From assembly GCA_900549685.1 (NCBI GenBank), contig UROX01000132.1, forward strand, positions 1-7,238: a stretch of 7,238 bases of DNA, given 5' to 3'. Shown in pieces: positions 6,528 to 7,238 of this stretch. The notes under the pieces were generated by a model, which was not told where the DNA came from, searched no databases, and saw nothing but the letters and a program-made list of their open reading frames with translations. How positions within the stretch are numbered: the first letter of the stretch is position 1; each line of letters opens with the position of its first letter. Both the position numbers and the translations under genes were made by a program. Origin of the DNA: an uncultured Alistipes sp. (GTDB lineage: Bacteria > Bacteroidota > Bacteroidia > Bacteroidales > Rikenellaceae).

Positions 6528-7238
6528 CTACCAGCCCGGATTCTGGGTCATGCCATATCCCTTGTTTATCTCCGTAAGAGGGACAGGTGCCAGATACCAT
6601 TTGGTATCCCAGGTGTTTCTCCATGTCCGGTCATCCAACACAAAGGGTTTGAAAGAGAAAGCCGTAGGGTTTTGAGAATCGTTTCCGGTCGATGTCAGCC
6701 CATAGAGCTGTTTACGGAAATCCGCTTCGCGGCCCCAGCGGATGAGATCGAACCAGCGAACCTCCTCGAACCCGAATTCGAGCGCCCGTTCGCGCAGCAC
6801 AGCCTCCCGGAACTCGTCCTTCCCCATTTTCTCGTGGAGCGCAGACAATCCGACACGTTCTCGAACTTCATTGACACAATCATAGGCCGTTGTATTGGGC
6901 ATGCCGACATACTCGTTGATCGCTTCGGCATAGCTCAGCAATACTTCCGACAGACGCAAATAAGGCCAATGTGCCGGTTGACCGTTGCGGTCATTGAAAT
7001 CTCTCAAAATGAATTTCATCTGAAAGAATCCGCTGCTGGGGCTGACATAATTCAAATGGTTGGTATACAAAGGTGCCAATGTCCCGTCGTAATAGGTGTC
7101 ACCCGGCACGACGCAGGTTTCATAAAGGCGCGGGTCTCTCGTAGGCGTGCCGTCCAATGCGAAAAACGGTTGTTTCGAAGGACGCTCCCAGTCGAAATCT
7201 TCCGGGAACTCCGCACCGTCGGCCCAAGGGAACATATT
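6528..7238 (-). CDS. SusD/RagB-family outer-membrane lipoprotein, C-terminal part (5' end beyond window)
   Basis: The last 236 residues of a SusD-like protein are visible, ending in a TAG stop at 6530-6528. The reading frame is still open at the window edge (codon AAT at 7238-7236), so the ATG at 7235 is probably internal. Family marks are the helical stretch HWPYLRLSEVLLSYAEAINE, then VNEVRERVGL, then LEFGFEEVRWFDLIRWGRE, and the terminal MTQNPGW, a common SusD ending. SusD proteins are surface lipoproteins that bind glycan or other ligand and act as a lid on the partner SusC barrel. The signal peptide, lipobox and N-terminal TPR-like region lie outside the window. The partner susC is expected just upstream, also outside. 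The C-terminal region differs clearly from the second SusD here (3711-2023), so the two are not recent copies. Ligand unknown. Confidence 0.93.
   Translation of the reverse strand, partial: NMFPWADGAEFPEDFDWERPSKQPFFALDGTPTRDPRLYETCVVPGDTYYDGTLAPLYTNHLNYVSPSSGFFQMKFILRDFNDRNGQPAHWPYLRLSEVLLSYAEAINEYVGMPNTTAYDCVNEVRERVGLSALHEKMGKDEFREAVLRERALEFGFEEVRWFDLIRWGREADFRKQLYGLTSTGNDSQNPTAFSFKPFVLDDRTWRNTWDTKWYLAPVPLTEINKGYGMTQNPGW

Larger units (their letters stand above)
1..7238 (-). other. Segment of a SusCD-type (polysaccharide-utilization-like) operon
   Basis: Five genes lie head to tail on the minus strand with gaps of 29, 12, 50 and 12 bases: susD-like, susC-like, susD-like and two BACON lipoproteins. 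All visible complete or 5'-complete products carry export signals: one SPI-type signal on the barrel and three lipoprotein signals. The set covers capture and import only. No enzyme, transcriptional regulator, sensor or mobile element is visible, so the substrate class is open; SusCD systems can take up glycans, glycoproteins or peptides. Operon status is inferred from spacing, strand and lack of a visible terminator. Confidence 0.8.

Noticed and set aside
1..7238. CRISPR arrays, tRNA/rRNA genes, insertion sequences or attachment sites
   Set aside because: Nothing with repeat-spacer structure, RNA-gene motifs, transposase sequence or terminal inverted repeats was recognised; coding genes fill almost the whole window.

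Overview
The window reads as a stretch of one Bacteroidota (Bacteroidales-type) chromosome. The main evidence is two SusD-family lipoproteins, a SusC/RagA-type TonB-dependent receptor and two BACON-type lipoproteins on one strand, a combination characteristic of this phylum. Starts lack clear Shine-Dalgarno motifs, which is usual for these bacteria. Base composition looks slightly above half G+C by eye. That would suit Alistipes or a relative better than most Bacteroides, but this genus-level guess is weak.

All genes are on the minus strand, so transcription runs from high to low coordinates. In that order the window holds: the C-terminal part of a first SusD-like lipoprotein (7238-6528, 5' end outside the window); a complete 924-residue SusC-like receptor (6498-3724); a complete 562-residue SusD-like lipoprotein (3711-2023); a complete 506-residue lipoprotein with two BACON domains, a third Ig-like segment and an unassigned C-terminal beta-rich domain (1972-452); and the first 146 residues of another BACON-type lipoprotein (439-1, 3' end outside the window). 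Gaps are 29, 12, 50 and 12 bases. No terminator or internal promoter was recognised, so a single operon is the simplest reading. No gap exceeds 50 bases.

The genes fit the outer-membrane capture and import part of a polysaccharide-utilization-type locus. SusC forms the TonB-powered beta-barrel, SusD forms the lid that delivers ligand to it, and the lipoproteins after susD sit where surface glycan-binding proteins (SusE/F analogues) are usually encoded. The layout implies two successive susC-susD pairs, the first cut by the window edge. No glycoside hydrolase, sulfatase, peptidase, sensor or sigma/anti-sigma gene is visible, so the substrate cannot be named.

I did not find a clearly new system. 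The points most worth checking are the SusC-like receptor without the usual N-terminal extension, the tandem but dissimilar SusD proteins, and the C-terminal domain of the 506-residue lipoprotein, which I cannot assign.
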